64,000 bases of DNA, taken from the NCBI RefSeq assembly GCF_000499845.2, contig NC_023753.2, positions 4,176,791 to 4,240,790 on the forward strand. The letters run 5' to 3'. A program made the position numbers and the translations under genes. The notes beneath the pieces are model-generated. The model was not told the DNA's origin, searched no databases, and worked only from the letters and a program-made list of their open reading frames with translations. Positions within the stretch are counted from its first letter, which is position 1, and each line of letters opens with the position of its first letter. Shown here piece by piece: positions 43,789 to 58,209 of the stretch. Origin of the DNA: Phaseolus vulgaris. Taxonomy: Eukaryota; Streptophyta; Magnoliopsida; Fabales; Fabaceae.

Positions 43789-45289
43789 ATAACCCCATAT
43801 TTCTTAAATATCTTTTATTTAGTTACTACAAAATATTGATTATATTTTATCTTATTATTATGTTTATTTTTTAAAGTGATATCTAAAATATTTTGGTCTT
43901 TTATTATATCTATGTTTATGAAAATATTTTTTATATATGACTTTCCTAGGAGGTGTGGTTTTGGTTGAGAAAATGGAGAAAATAAGATGCGAGATGAATA
44001 GAGAAATAGAAGTTCGAGGAAGAATGAGTGAATGAAAGAGTGTGAAATAGATTTGTTGCAGATTTGATTGGGTTCTGTACACACATTATTATATTTTTAC
44101 TATATCATTAAATGTTAAGGATTTGGTGCAGAATTTCCAATACTCTCAGATGATGTTATTGGCCCAATTGGTTGGCCAATAAAATATAAGGGTGTTTCTT
44201 CCTTCACCCCCAACAACTTTCTTCCTGCACTCCATCATATTTGAAAAAAACACCCAGTATAAAAAAAAGTGGCGGCCAATGGGCTCAGACTATTGGTGTT
44301 GGACTTAGCCCAATCTGTACATGAAGAAGTAAGGAACAGGCTTGTATCATCAAATGGGTCATACATTGTTTTTTAAGTAGCCTAGAAACTAGCCGAAGGG
44401 AGGATCGTGGAAAAGGAACGTGAGTAATAAGTTGATAGAAAAGTTACCGTTTAGGATTTGGAGTAAAGAGAAAAGGTGAGAGAGATTTGGTGATACTATC
44501 GATGAAGCTAAAGAAGAAAAAGAAAAGCAAAAGGGAAGAAACTTGTGGAAGAAGGCATAAAAGAAATGAATCCAAGAAATCCATGCAGTCAAATGCATAT
44601 GCAACTGATGATAGATAACGAGATTGATGATGAAGACTTTGAAAGAAGGAATCATACATTGCGTAAAGAGTTGGGTAACTCAACAAGTGTAAGTAGGTCA
44701 GATATGGGAAATTTACAAATCACCAATCTTATCCCATGATGCAAGTTAAACGAGGGAGTTGTAATTGCATATGCATAGCTCAAGAATGGGTCACCAATAT
44801 TAGAGGTTCAAATAACTTGTTAGTGAGAATCGTTTTCTTTTCTCCACTTGGAATTGAAGCTTCATTGTGTATGGCTCCAAAAATCAACACCTTTGCGCGA
44901 TTTACTCAAACTCTGGACCACCCATTAATTCAAATATATAAACAATACCACCATTCATCAATTATGATAATTGGATGTGCGCACTATCATCTTTAAATAT
45001 CAAATATACCTTATAATTTGTAGCTCCGCATGAACCATTTTATTCCAATGCATGTCCTCCAATTACTTATTTTTATATAATATGCAAATAACCATAACAA
45101 GATTGTGTGGGGTTCGTCTAAATTCTATTATGTCCAAAACACTTTTTTATAACACAACCCTATGCGTGTATGTTCTTTAACTAAATTAAAGTTTGATTTT
45201 CGAATAAAGTCACTGATTAGTTCATTGACTTGAAGGTTAGAGAAGGAGGAGAATGGAAAATAAAATTCCTATTATCTATGGAAACGATT
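43789..45289. other. Intergenic DNA without convincing genes
   Basis: The + strand ORF at 44545-44739 (acidic, DNEIDDEDFERR) and minus ORFs at 44389-44686 have no recognisable domain. A near-palindrome TTGGCCCAATTGGTTGGCCA lies near 44160. Confidence 0.45.
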
Positions 45290-45695
45290 CTCGAATAGAG
45301 TCAAGAGAACATTGCTCTGCTCCTCCCTTCGGTCGTACGATCAAGTCAGTGGTTGTCGGCACTCGGTTGTCAAAGTACTATGAATGACGTACCTAATTCT
45401 TGGAATCTGTGTTATTTATATTACCTTAATGGATCTTCGTTGGTGGGCCGGATTAGGAGGTTGGTCCATGTTTAGAGTTGTGCTAAGAATTCTTAATTAT
45501 GGATTAACTCTACTGACTTGGTCAACTCATATATTGTCATCATGGATCGGTCGGTATCGTCACATGACTTTATCGTGGTTAAGTGGTTTGATGGTTCAAG
45601 TGCTGACCGACTCACTGAGTCATCCGGTCGTGGTAGTACAAACACCATTTTACTTTATAATTTATACACCTGGGTTTGTAAGAGCAATAAACTAG
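45290..45695 (-). mobile_element. Ty3/gypsy LTR fragment
   Basis: Aligns by eye with 361-740: shared CTCAAGTCAGT-like, TGTGTTATTTATATTA and TTAATGG blocks in the same order. ORFs inside (45384-45700) are therefore not host genes. Ends not defined. Confidence 0.5.
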
Positions 45696-46756
45696 GCTAA
45701 ATACAAAACATTAATCCTTTTCAAATCCAATTCAGTGCTTGTCATCATCATGCATATGCAAAAGCAACACATGCTGATTTTCTCTTTCAAAATGTAATGG
45801 AAGTTTTTCATATTTAGAGACTTATTGTCCTACGCATTCAATCGCTGTGTTTGATTCTCAATGAGTCGTTGCCTCAAACACGGATATTTTTTTTCGATGA
45901 ATTGTTACGCATAATTTGAAATATGACCGTTTGTATTATTATTCAGTCATAAATAAATATCATATATCATAACTTTTTTTTTATAAAAAATCATAGAAAA
46001 GTTGTTTTTTAATTGGCTGTAAATGTTACTTCATGCATTGCATGGCTTTAAGCAAATTAATGTTCTGTTGTCATCTATTATTTTCTGCCAATAAAAAAAT
46101 AATAATTATTCTAGCCCGTTTCCTATCAATTTATCCGGAATCTCAGACGACCATTATTATATATCTTACTCTTTTCTCAGTAATATACTTTGCCTCATAC
46201 ATGCATGGTCTGTAACATCAAAATTAAAAGTCTCTTCATGTTCATTATGGATGCAAAACCTCTTCTTTATAGTCATTATGGAGCATAGTAGACAGGGGAC
46301 ATACCTAGGTTAATCCTTGGGAGGCATGGCACTCTTGACATTTTTTAATTAATTTTTAGGTAAATTTTACTGTATCTTTTAATTGTAATGGCTACTATAA
46401 TTCTGTTTTTTTTTAGTTAACCAAACCATAACAAAAACTATGTGTAAGTTTCATCAATAGTATAAAATATATAATATGAATTATTGTTAAAATTAATTAT
46501 ATTTTAATTATTAAATGACTTATAGCTTTATTACATACTCATTTATAATTTGTAGTTTTTATGCTTAATATTTTTTTAAAAATTGATATAAAATTTTATA
46601 AAAGAAAATCAATTATAAAATATAAAAATATTTAAAGTAAATGCCAGCTCATTGATAATATAATTTTAATATATAAAAAATTATTCTTTTATCAAGTCAA
46701 GAATGTAAAGGCAGTTCTTTTTAACATTGAAGGTACCGAACCAATCACCAATTTTT

Positions 46757-46761
<5 letters not shown>

Positions 46762-46793
<32 letters not shown>
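46762..46793. repeat. (AT)16 microsatellite
   Basis: Uninterrupted AT run. Confidence 0.9.
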
Positions 46794-46796
<3 letters not shown>

Positions 46797-49700
46797 ATAT
46801 TAATAAAATTAGTTTTATTTAATAGAGTCTATTTTTAGAAATAATAATATTTAAGTATTATTATTTATGTTTTTTTTATAAAACTCATGTTAAACATTAA
46901 CCTATATGAACTTAGTTAACATGGTATATTTTAACAATTATTTATCATCATATGAAATAATTCATTAAAATAAAAAAGCAAACATGTAAGAATCAAATCA
47001 AATGCATGCAAAAGAAAAAAATACAAAAACAACTTTAAGTCTAGATAAAATAATAAATAAGAAAAAAAAATCTAAATAAAAACTAAAATACCAAATAAAC
47101 TTAGTTGATTAAGCAAACACAAACTTATTAGCACAAATAATATTTGTAAATGAATATTTTATTTTTTATAATTTTATTAGTTGTGTAGGTTTTTTAAAAA
47201 AATATTTAATATTATTTTTAAATAATGTTATCTATCAATTCATTATATATTTTAAAAAATATAAATCATTATAATTATCACCAATTACAAAACTAGTTTG
47301 TACCACGATGATTACTTTCAATTATATATTTTAAAATTATTTTATTTTTATGGGATTTTCAATACATTTGTTTTACATCAAGAGATAAATATTTCGTATT
47401 TGGAACAAACTCAGTAAAAATGACACGATCATACTTCACAAATCTCATTATAATAAATTTTGATCTTATATTAAAAGTTTAATTTAAATTTAACTCATCC
47501 AACCAACTTATAAAATAAAGATTGCTCTTCTTATACAGATAAACTATCTTTATTTTAATCGATACTTTGAAATTTCTAAAAAAAAAATTTATACATACCA
47601 TAGATAAGACATCAATAGGAAATCAAATGATCGATAAAATAAGACAGCGTGTGTTTCTTTTGTTGCTAGCGAAGCTTAAGTGCTTGGGACAAACAAATTA
47701 TGCAACTTGTAGAATAGTTATTAACTATTTGTTTTGGTTCTTTCCAGCAAACAATCACGTCCCTTCTTGGATATAATATATATAAAACATTTGTTGGTGG
47801 ATGATGAATATGTGATTATATTAATCGTGTGGTTATGATTACGCGCACCTATCTTCTTCTGTTTCTGGTTATGGTTATGGTCTTTCTGTTTCTATAATCA
47901 ATCTCGAACCATACCAAACTTTATACATGGCTTTTCCTGAACAGGACAAAGGTATAGGAAAACTAATACAAAACAAAATAGCACGTGCAAGGATAAGAAT
48001 GTGACCACACAAACATTTTAAGGTGGAATTTCAACCGACCCTATTGCATACCAAGATAATATGAAATAACAAAGAAAAGTGGAGCTCACCTCAAAAACAA
48101 AATACTATGAAATACACTTAGTCAAATCTCATTATTGATGTTTTCAAACATCTCATCAAGATAAAAGTATTTTCCAATATAGAATTAAGAATTAAGAATA
48201 AATCTTATTTAATTATTTTTTTTCTTATACTTAATATATCTTAAACAGTTTACCGTTTTTCAGGACGATGATAACTTAAAAAACATTAGCTAAAACAAAA
48301 GCTTATTGATTAGAGATAAAAAAAAAGTGAAACCAAACCAGGGAGATTAAAATATTGATTCTTTCTCTGCCCTGATAAAGAAATATTGATTCTTTCTCTC
48401 CATACTTTGATGTATAAAATAAAGATCAAAGAAAAAAAAGTGTGAAGAGTCTGATTCTTATCAGAGCAAAATGGAAGTTGCCACCGCCAGGAGGATGGAA
48501 CTTGGAAGGCATCAGAAGCACTTTTGTGTGATTAAACTAACATTACGTTAAGTTTATCTTAAGAGAGTGTTTGGCTTAAAATTAAAACACTTGTTTTTCT
48601 TCGTTTTAGAAGGAGAAATCAGGTCAAATATGTGTTTGGAGAAAAACTTTGAAAATTTAAAAGAAGCTAGAATTTTTTTTAACAAAAGAAAAACGTAACT
48701 TTCTAAAAAACTAAGTGAAATAACTTTAAAAAATAAATTGTACAAAAAAAGAAGAGAGAGCTTGCAGCCAATTTATGCACTAGCTGAAAGGTGAACCGAT
48801 AACTCGTGTTTTATTATATTTGAGTTTTTATAATATATAATTATTATTTTTATCGGCAAATATAATTATCTTTTTAATGTTTACAAATAAGTTTTTAAAA
48901 AACATTGAGTGTAATATGATTCTTAAGTAATAGAGAGTGTTAGTGTGATATTTTTTAGTTAAGTATAAGCAAAACAATTAGTAATATTAAAAGTATTTAA
49001 TTTTGCTAGTTTTATTTAAAAACAAGGTTTTCACTTATTCTATTTTATATTAAAAATGAAAATAAAATCACTATAAATAAAATCTTAATTATAATTTGTC
49101 GAAGAGATAAGGGTTGGAATAATTGATACAAAATATATATTATATTCTTATGTTATTTTATTTTAATTAGAACTTATATTAAATTATATGATAGATATTT
49201 TTATTTTATTTTCTAGATTTAATTTTTTATCAAAAAAATTAGATACTATGTTTATAAAAAAAATTTATAACTTTGTATTTTACTTATATTTATATTTTAT
49301 GTCTAATATAGTTCTAGTGAACAATATGTAGTGATTAATCCTTAATACTATCTCATAGACTTGAGTTGTAACATTTTATAAATAGATTAGTTTTTTAGGA
49401 GTTTTTCATTAAATAATATTAAATTGTCTAAAATTTACTTATCTTTAACTATAATATATATTTTTTATTTGTATTGAATACCACATAATATATTACAAAA
49501 AATATCATTGTGATATATTTGAAATAATACTCACTCCCACAGCTTCACCCCTCTTACTCAATTTTCACATGGTAGTGGAGTCTGCACTTTTCAAAATGCA
49601 CGAGGCATTTATTTGTGATTAGTTAATTTTTTTATCAGTACCACTCAAATTTGTCATATTAAGAACAAAAACAAGTTCTATTATTTTTATTATAGTCACA

Positions 49701-50005
49701 TTCTTCTTTCTTTCCTTCTTTTATCTATCCTTTTCCTTTGTTGTATATTTTATATAGATAAGCTTCTTACACACTCAGCTATGTAGAATAAAGGTATACA
49801 ATTTGAAGATTCTTAACCATTATTAGCTTATAATTAGTATACAATCATTCAGTTTAAAAAGAAAGCCCACATTGATCATGAATTCCGAAAGTAAGAACCT
49901 ACAAAAAGCATTTAATTTTTTAGTCATGTTAGAGTTATCTTAAACTCGCGTGCAGCAAAAGAAAGTAAACTAAACAATTAATATATATTAATAGTTAATC
50001 GATAT

Positions 50006-50007
<2 letters not shown>

Positions 50008-50040
<33 letters not shown>
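50008..50040. repeat. (AAT)11 microsatellite
   Basis: Uninterrupted AAT trinucleotide run. Confidence 0.9.
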
Positions 50041-50301
50041 TTATACGTATAATAGATGTGAAAACATTGTTTAACTTGGCACAAAAGTTACTTGACAATA
50101 GAAAAACTGGTGTGAACTTAGTATGATATTGTTGAATTGAAACGAGTGGTCTTCACTGCAACACATCTTATGATTGCGTATTGCTATTCTCTTTAACTCA
50201 CAATTTATGTAGATGTAACTCTCGTATTTTTTTTAAATTAAAAGGTTAAATGGAGTTTTTAAAATTTGGTTTGTATTATTTTTTTGGCTAAAGAGGTTTT
50301 A

Positions 50302-51993
50302 TGTAGCGATCTAGAAAATAATCTTAAAACAGTGGTATATTTTAAATGACATCTGAATATTTTATTATGAAAATGAAAAGAACATATAAATAAAAATTTC
50401 AGTTATTCATGTTTCATTTTAAAAGACCCACTATTTCTTTAAAAGTTTTTTTTCCCTTTCCTCTTTTTTTTTTTTTAAATTCTAACCTCCTCGCTTATCA
50501 GTTTGACGATTAGAGTACGCCATTAGACTCCTAATAGCGAAGACTACAAGACTACCCAATCAGAATCTCAGATAGAGTAAGTTCATTCTTGACTCATTTT
50601 CCTTTGAGTTAATTTTATGCTTTGCATATGATTCTTTTAGCTCCAGGGTTAATTTATGTTAACTCAAGGTCCTAGTTATCCAGTTAGATTTTGATTAGGA
50701 CTTTGTGGTGCAGGTTATTTGGTAGATTTGGAGCTCTCAGTTCAGGAAAGGGAAGCTAGTCTTATTCTTTTCAATAAAATCCTAGAAGATTCTGGATGTG
50801 GAGGTGACGTGGTCACCAATTCCAATTATTTTGAATATTTTAAAGAGTAAAGTAATATATTGACCGAAATAGTTGATTTTGAATATTTTATATTGATTTT
50901 AAGGTGAATAAGTTGTTGAAGGTGTTTGTGATTGAGAATTGTAAGTGTTTGAATGATAATATAAATGAGTTGAACTGTTTTAGAATATTTTGTTGAATTA
51001 CTTAAATGAGATGTTTGATGAGGAGTGGTTGTTTGATTTTAGACGATGAATGATTTAGAGAGTATATATTTGGAACTTAGTTATGTCTTTAAGTGAATTT
51101 GAGATATATTTGGATTGTTTAGAAAGTTTAAAATATGATGTGATTGAATGGTGCATTGATGTGTTAAATGATGTATGTAATGAGGTGAAAGTATAATCAA
51201 GACATAATATTTTCAGGAAAGAAAATATCATGTTGAGATTGTTATTAGGGTGTATTGATTTGTGAGTGTCCTATGAATGAGACGATCCTGACTCTACTGA
51301 TATAATGGAATCACATAGATGAAGTTAATCAGTTGGTGAGAGTCGAAGGAGGTTCATTTGGCTGAGTCTGAGGTTTGAAAGAACTAATCAGAGCATATCA
51401 AATGGATTTACCCTGTCATATGAGATGATGAGAAGATGAGATATTGAAATTGATTATTTGCATGACTTTGTGGATTCACAATGAGTAGTATGATAGGTGC
51501 AGGTCTCTGGATGCTAATTTCAATACACGAGTCTTCCGGAAGTAGTCAAGTGTCTAAGTATGTGAGTCAGTAGAAATATGTCAGGAATAATGTGGATGAT
51601 GAACGTGATAGAACCTTGATGAACTTGTGAAAATGTGTGAATATTGATGGTTTATGTTGATATTTAAAGTTTTATATTTGAACTTTTAAAAATAGCTAGC
51701 TTACCTTGTGTTTGTCTTGTGTTTGTTTTCTATAATCTGTGATGATCGTGTTAATTTACACGGGAGCAGATGGAGTTGCAGGTGATAGAGTTCTTCAGTG
51801 AGCAGCCAGAGGAACATATGTTTTATGTTGAATGTTTTGTTCGTAAACTTTTGTGTAAATATTAAAATCCCTATGAAGAGGGATATCTTTTTGAAATACA
51901 ACTATGAGATAGTTGTTTATATGCATATGTTAATTAGATATTTCTTGTTTTACTTTTATTTTATTATATATAGGTAAAATTATAGATGTTACA
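50302..51993 (+). mobile_element. Solo LTR, gypsy type
   Basis: 1692 bp beginning TGTAGCGATCTAGAAAAT and ending TATAGATGTTACA, flanked by a perfect 5-bp target duplication TTTTA (50297-50301 and 51994-51998). The TGTARCGA start and ATGTTACA end are characteristic of Tekay/Del-like gypsy LTRs. No internal domain or second LTR is present, so it is the product of LTR recombination. Confidence 0.88.
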
Positions 51994-52364
51994 TTTTATC
52001 CATAGCAGTCACATGCATCTTATATAAAACAAGTTAAATATAATTCAATACATTAGACTTTTTGTTTGTTTTTTTATTATGGTTATTTCACATTTTTTCC
52101 AATCAAAAGTTCAATAGAAATGTAACACTTCTCTTTCTTATTTTACTCCATTGTTGGTAGACATCCCATATTTTAAAAGAGAATTTTCGAATTCATCTCT
52201 AGTTCAAAATCCAAATCACTCTTCAACATCTCTTTAGCCTATTCAATTCCTCATTTAACTTATTGTATCTAATATATCTAAATTGTTATAAATTATTATG
52301 TTTATTAGGGTTATAAAGGATTATTGATATTTGTATGGTTTAATATGCTATACCTTTTTTTTTT

Positions 52365-53245
52365 AATGATGAATTAAAGTAACTGTTTGTTTATATATAC
52401 TCTTTTCTTTATCAGCAATAAAAAATCAATAAATGAGAACCACTTCAGGGGTGGTCCAACCCTTTTACAAACACACAGACAATTTAACTCCTAACTCAAC
52501 ACCCAAAACCGCCGGTCAAAAAACCAACCAAACCAAACGCTAACTAGCTTTACCGAATCAACCGTTTACAGGCCAAAGGATCCAGAACCCAACAGGGATA
52601 GGAAAAATAAACTTCGCGGGACTTTGCAACAATCCAAGACCACACCTTTACTTGTGCTGAGACAAAAACTTCTAACACATCCGTCACTCCTCCATTAAAG
52701 ACGACTGAGTTCCTATGCTTCCAAATTTCACTCACAATTCCAACCCAAATTGTCCCCCAAACATCATTAACCGAAACAGATGCCTGACTCAACCTGAATT
52801 GAATAAAATTTTGCATTGGATCCAAATGGATTACGAACGACACTCCAAGCCACTCAAAGCAAAGGCACCAGACCCTCCAAGCAAAGTCACAAACGGCGAA
52901 CAAGTGACTCATCGACCTTCCCACACAAGCAACATACAGGGTTTTCAACCACCATCCCGCGCCTAGTTGCAATCCTATTTTCCAAAACTCTCCAGGCCAA
53001 GAATACAGCAGAAGGCAAGGCTTTACACCTCCACAACCTATAGTAGGTCGGAGAGGACTCCCCATCACTAACCCTCCTTACCTTGCTATAAGCTGAGTTA
53101 ACAGTAAAACTTTGAGACCCCTCAGCCTTCCAGACCCAGCTATCCACCCCTCCCACATCCATCTTCACCCCTTGCAGCAACTGACTCAACTGCTCCTCCA
53201 ACAACTTCTCCCAGTCAAAGAGGGGTATACGCCAACACAAATACC
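52365..53245 (-). pseudogene. 5'-truncated LINE, 3' end with zf-RVT domain
   Basis: Two overlapping minus-strand frames give the reverse-transcriptase zinc-binding region of plant L1-type LINEs. One reads DSWVWKAEGSQSFTVNSAYSKV, RLWRCKALPSAVFLAWRVL and CCLCGKVDES. After a frame change the other reads SHLFAVCDFAWRVWCLCFEW and WKHRNSVVFNGG. Sequence with LINE character stops abruptly near 53245, and a run of ten or more A residues on the minus strand (52355-52364) marks the 3' end. Target duplication not found. Inactive. Confidence 0.85.
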
Positions 53246-55211
53246 AATATACTACATTGTAGATGAAAGTAGATGAAATGGATGAGATCAAAACATAATT
53301 GATGAATGAATTTGATATTGTTATCTTTTGTTTTGAAATTATTTTATATTTTATCATGTAATTTAATGTTTAATGTATTTTTTATTTGAATTTAATTTTT
53401 TTTATTTAAATTTAGTTTAATTTAAGAAATGTGTTTGAAGTGTATGAAAATTAATTTTAATGATATTTTGGATAACCCATGAGTTTTATAGGACTTATGC
53501 ATCATGTTAAAATCGAAATGTACTAAGTCTTTTTAGATCCTTAATTTATCTTTTTTTTTTATTTCTTGAAATTTGGATAGTTAATTTTTTTTTTTTGTTA
53601 ATAGTATTAATTTTTTTATTCTCTCATTTTAAAAATTTAGTGAAAAAATAAATACTAGAAAAAACTAATTAATATTGATGGATAAATAACTGACGTAACT
53701 TACTTTGACAGAAAAATAATTCTCATCCAATAATTGAAAAAGAATTTCTATCAACGTGTCAAAAAATCATAACTTGCATTGTTAAAAAAATAATTATATT
53801 ATTATCAATAATTTTTTTTATTAACATCGATGATAAAATTGTCATATTAATATTAATCGAAAAAACTATAATTAATATCGGTTCAAAAATCACTTCAACA
53901 ATGTTAAACTTTTTTTGTTAATGTTGATAAAAAACAATTTCCACTTACATTAATTTTTCAAGGTCAAATATATATTAGTCAATGTTGATAGGGGAAACGT
54001 TAAATAACATTAAATCTTAACTATATTATAGTTAATTCAATACCGTTTCAGGATTGATTGGAAATTTTCAATCAAATTAGTGTCTCAATCCAAACCAAGT
54101 CAATAAAAAGATAATATAAAAATATACACGAACATAAGAATTATATTTCTTTATGTAAATTTTAAAATTATATAATTTTAGATGATAAAATTATTCTCAT
54201 CTCAATTTTATTTTAAAAAAATCATCAAAATATTATATTTTATTATAAACAATTTGAATTTTTTTCATATAAATATGTTACTCTCTAAACATTTTCAATT
54301 AAAAAAAATATATTAAATATCATACCATGATTGGTAGATGTAATGATTATTTGGTTTAAAAAATATTATAAAAGAAACATGATTGGTGAAGATAAAGTTG
54401 GATAAATGATATAGATAAGATTGGAACTAACAACTGCATAATACTGGAATTTTGGGACTCTTGAAGGTTAATCATTTGCTTGGTTGGGAAAACATCTGCA
54501 TCAAATCCTCATCGTATTTGCTTCTCCTTATTAATGCTATTTTAACATTGTACCTAAAATGAAACTCGTAATAATCAACTGTTTTGTATATCAAACTAAT
54601 ATTTTTTAAATATACTTAAAGTATTTTACATCATATAAAAATATCTGAGAAACATTATCCATTATGTCAACAAAAATTGTTTCAATTGTTAAGGATGAGA
54701 CACGCTAACAATAACGTCGATTCAAATTCTGCTTTTGTGTCGTGTGTCTTTACATGTCTTGACAAACACCAAGTAGCCTGTTTTTTGAATTTCAAATAAA
54801 AAAATATTGGCTTTATATTTTATATAATATATTAATTTTTAAAATAATAATTCAATTAATTGAATATAATTTTTATTAAATATTGCATTATTAATAATTT
54901 TATAATTTTTTTTATTAACTTATTATTAAATTATAATCTCATATCATCGTAATTATTTATCTTAAAATTGAATAATCTAACATGATTAAAATACTCATAT
55001 TTTAGCATGTTTTAAAAAATATATATTTCGTTATCTTTTATCTATCATAATAATATTTTTTTTTTGTAAATATCGTTAGTATAAAATAAACTTTCAATTT
55101 AATAATAAATAAAAAAATATGATTCAATTAAAAGATACTGAGATTAGATTGTCATTTAGATAATATTTTTTCATAGTTCATTATTAGATTGAAGGAACAT
55201 TTCAAAAATAT

Positions 55212-55259
55212 TATATATATATATATATATACATATATATATACATATATATACATATA
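55212..55259. repeat. AT-rich dinucleotide microsatellite with AC interruptions
   Basis: AT units broken by regularly placed ATAC units (spacing about 12-14 bp). Confidence 0.85.
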
Positions 55260-55684
55260 ATAATAAAGTTGTTTAATATTTTACTTATATAGATTATAAT
55301 CAATATAATAAATATACTACTATATAAATAACTAAATATTTATTATTTTTGTTAAATTTTAGTCAACTTTAATCTGAATAATTTTAATGATATGATATTA
55401 TAATTTAATAGCTAAAACGAGAAAAATTATTTTATATAAATGTGTGTGTAAAGGTATTCATAACATTTAATAAAAGTTACCTGTTAATTTGATTTCTTCC
55501 TATGTATATAAATAAAGATTTTATAGTATATTAAGAATAAGGTTGTTTATATTATTACTTATTATAAATATATGTCCACGATAAAGTTGTTTACTTTGTA
55601 TTTAAGTTTAAGTAATTTTCATTAGTTGACCTATTCAATTTTTTTATATATATTAATAATAGTATATTAAAATTAAATTCTATC

Positions 55685-55745
55685 GATAGTTTGACTCAAG
55701 TGGTAGTAATTCGTATTGTTTAGTTAAGTACAGTGGTTCAAATAA
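55685..55745 (+). mobile_element. Possible tRNA-derived SINE relic
   Basis: TTTGACTCAAGTGGTAG resembles a plant SINE/tRNA A box, and GTGGTTCAAAT about 35 bp later resembles a B box. Poly(A) or poly(T) tail and target duplication not resolved. Tentative. Confidence 0.3.
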
Positions 55746-58209
55746 TGATAAAATAAACTTATGGTTACGAGAAGAGAAATACAAAAATTAAAATTTGAGA
55801 AAAGATAAAAGGAGAAAAAAATTAGTTATTTAATAAAGTTAAAAATAAATGAAGATTTAAGAGAAAAACTATTTTAAAATCTATGTAATTTAATTGATTT
55901 CGTAAAAAAGACAATAAAATTATTTTTTCTCTTTTCTTTCACTACACAACAAAACTATATTACTTATCTCCTTCTCCATATTTTAAATAGACAAATAATT
56001 TAAAATGGATATGTTATTCGCAACTGTTATATCGCCCAATAGTATTCTGCTGCTCATTCGCCATCTCTGTCAGAATTAAAAAAATGAAAAAAAAATTCGA
56101 GATAAAGTGGTGTTATCGTAGTTTGAATTGACCAGTTTTTGTGTGTGAATTTGATCCGATTTTTTAAAAATAAACTGAATAAATTGCTAAATTAAAAATT
56201 AAAAATATATTGGTCGTATCAATATGTAAAATTTTCAAAGTACTTGAAAAGTATATTAAATTTTCTTGATAGATAATGTTTTTCAAAAAGATTGTTTGAT
56301 GATCCAAAGACTCAATCCTTATTTTATGTGATAACTGTTAACTAAAATTTAGATAACATAAAATTGTAAAGGTAAAATTTAAAGTTTAAAATATAAAAAT
56401 AGGACGATTTTTCAATAAGGTAAAAATGAAAAATTTAATTATTATATATAAATAATTTTTTGTCTCATTATAATTTTCATATAAATTATAAAAAGGTTAT
56501 ATTTTTATGATAACTTTGTTTTTTCTAAAAGTAGTTATAAAATATAGAGGTAAGTTTTTTAACATTACTATATTTACATAATCTAATATAAATGTAAATT
56601 TAGGTAAAAAAAAAGGGAGCGTGAATGTCTCAAATTAAAAATATAAAGAAATGAGTATCTAGTTGTTATAATAAAAATATATAAGATTTCACCTCAGTAA
56701 TATTTTTTTAAAAGTAATAAGAAAATATATTTAACCTCAATCCATTTTTAATTTAATAACTTAATAATTGAGCTTTAAAATTTCATGTTTATTATGATTT
56801 ATTATCATCGCGTGTTTTAATAGGGTTTTTTTTAATTAGTTTAATTATAAACTAGTTTTATTTATATCTAGTAAAAAAATAGCTACTTCATAAATTTATA
56901 TATTTTAAGAAAAAATAATTACTTTTTAATTAAAAATAAAATAAAAATATTAAATTAGCATATATATATATATTCTTAAAGATTTTTTATTTATTTTTAG
57001 TTTTAAACATAACTAAAAATAAAATAAAAATAGAAAAAGTATATATTAAAATGAAGAATTATTTATATATTCTTATAGATATAGATATTGTACTTTATAT
57101 AATGAGAACACACTTTAACGTATGATTTAAGTTTGTATAATATTTTTTTTACAATACTATTTCAAAATATATTTAATTGAAATATTAATTTTCTTCGTTT
57201 TTTGAACTAAGCCACTGTCAACTTTTTAAAATTCGTAAATCTTCAAAAAGTGAATTAATTAAACTGAATTTGTCAATTAAAACATACTATTCCCCTTATT
57301 CGTTATGAAATTATTTGGGCTAACGAAGTCAGAATTTGGCAGCTAACGGAAAATTTAGTTGAACAAATTGGGTTAACTGACTGACAGCTGAACTATTGGT
57401 CCGTCAAGTCAAAGTTCAAGTTGACTTGTGACAAATATATTTACAAATTTTAAAATAGTGAAAATTGTTCAAGGAGTTATTCGTACAAGGTGAGTAAAAA
57501 ATATGTAAATTGATTAAAGTATGTATAATTAATTTAAAAGAATTTGGATTTTTAGATAATAGCTATTAAAACACGTATTATTTTTCAAGAGAGAACAGAC
57601 AAAAATTAAGGTAATTTTGTTTTCCAAATTTATAATAAAGATAACCATAAATAATAATAACAACAATGATTAGAATATAGGAGTAAGTGGAGAGTGGATT
57701 GTTTTACTTAAAATGTTGATTGAAACTAATTTCCTTAATCATACGAAAAGCGAACATTTAAGACATAATTTTTTAAAACAAAATTACTTCACAAATATCA
57801 AAAAGATAATCATTATCCTTTCCTGTTCAACATTATTAAGATTCAAATCACGTCATTTTAATTTATGAGAAAATAAATACAAAACTATTTTATATAGTAA
57901 AATATATAACTAAAAGCTCCTTTTTTTGTATTTATGGATAGAATTAAGTTCATAATATTTTTTATTGACTGGTAATTGAAACATTTTTTATATATTCATT
58001 AAATTTGAATTATTAGAGTTTAAAAACAATTGTCCGATTCATTGGTGCAAAGATGTACTTATCTGCTACACGTGACAGATTGACAGAGTAAAGTACATAG
58101 AAAAGCAAAGATGATGGTATAAACATTAAACAAAAGAAAGAGAGAAAGAAGTTTAAGATGGAGTCCATCTTGCAATCAAACCCATTCTTACTTCTCTGTT
58201 TATGAATGC

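Larger units (their letters stand above)
45696..50296. other. AT-rich intergenic DNA
   Basis: About 4.6 kb without convincing coding sequence. The ORFs at 46033, 47567 and 48554 are short and AT-driven. Holds microsatellites at 46762-46793 and 50008-50040. Confidence 0.5.
53246..58000. other. AT-rich intergenic DNA
   Basis: About 4.75 kb of very AT-rich sequence without coding evidence. Contains an AT/AC microsatellite at 55212-55259 and SINE-like motifs near 54680 and 55690. Confidence 0.5.

Noticed and set aside
45384..45700. ORFs of 103 and 60 residues
   Set aside because: They lie in another copy of the same LTR-like sequence.
52550..53357. Host protein genes
   Set aside because: Both ORFs are frame-shifted parts of the zf-RVT region of a LINE.
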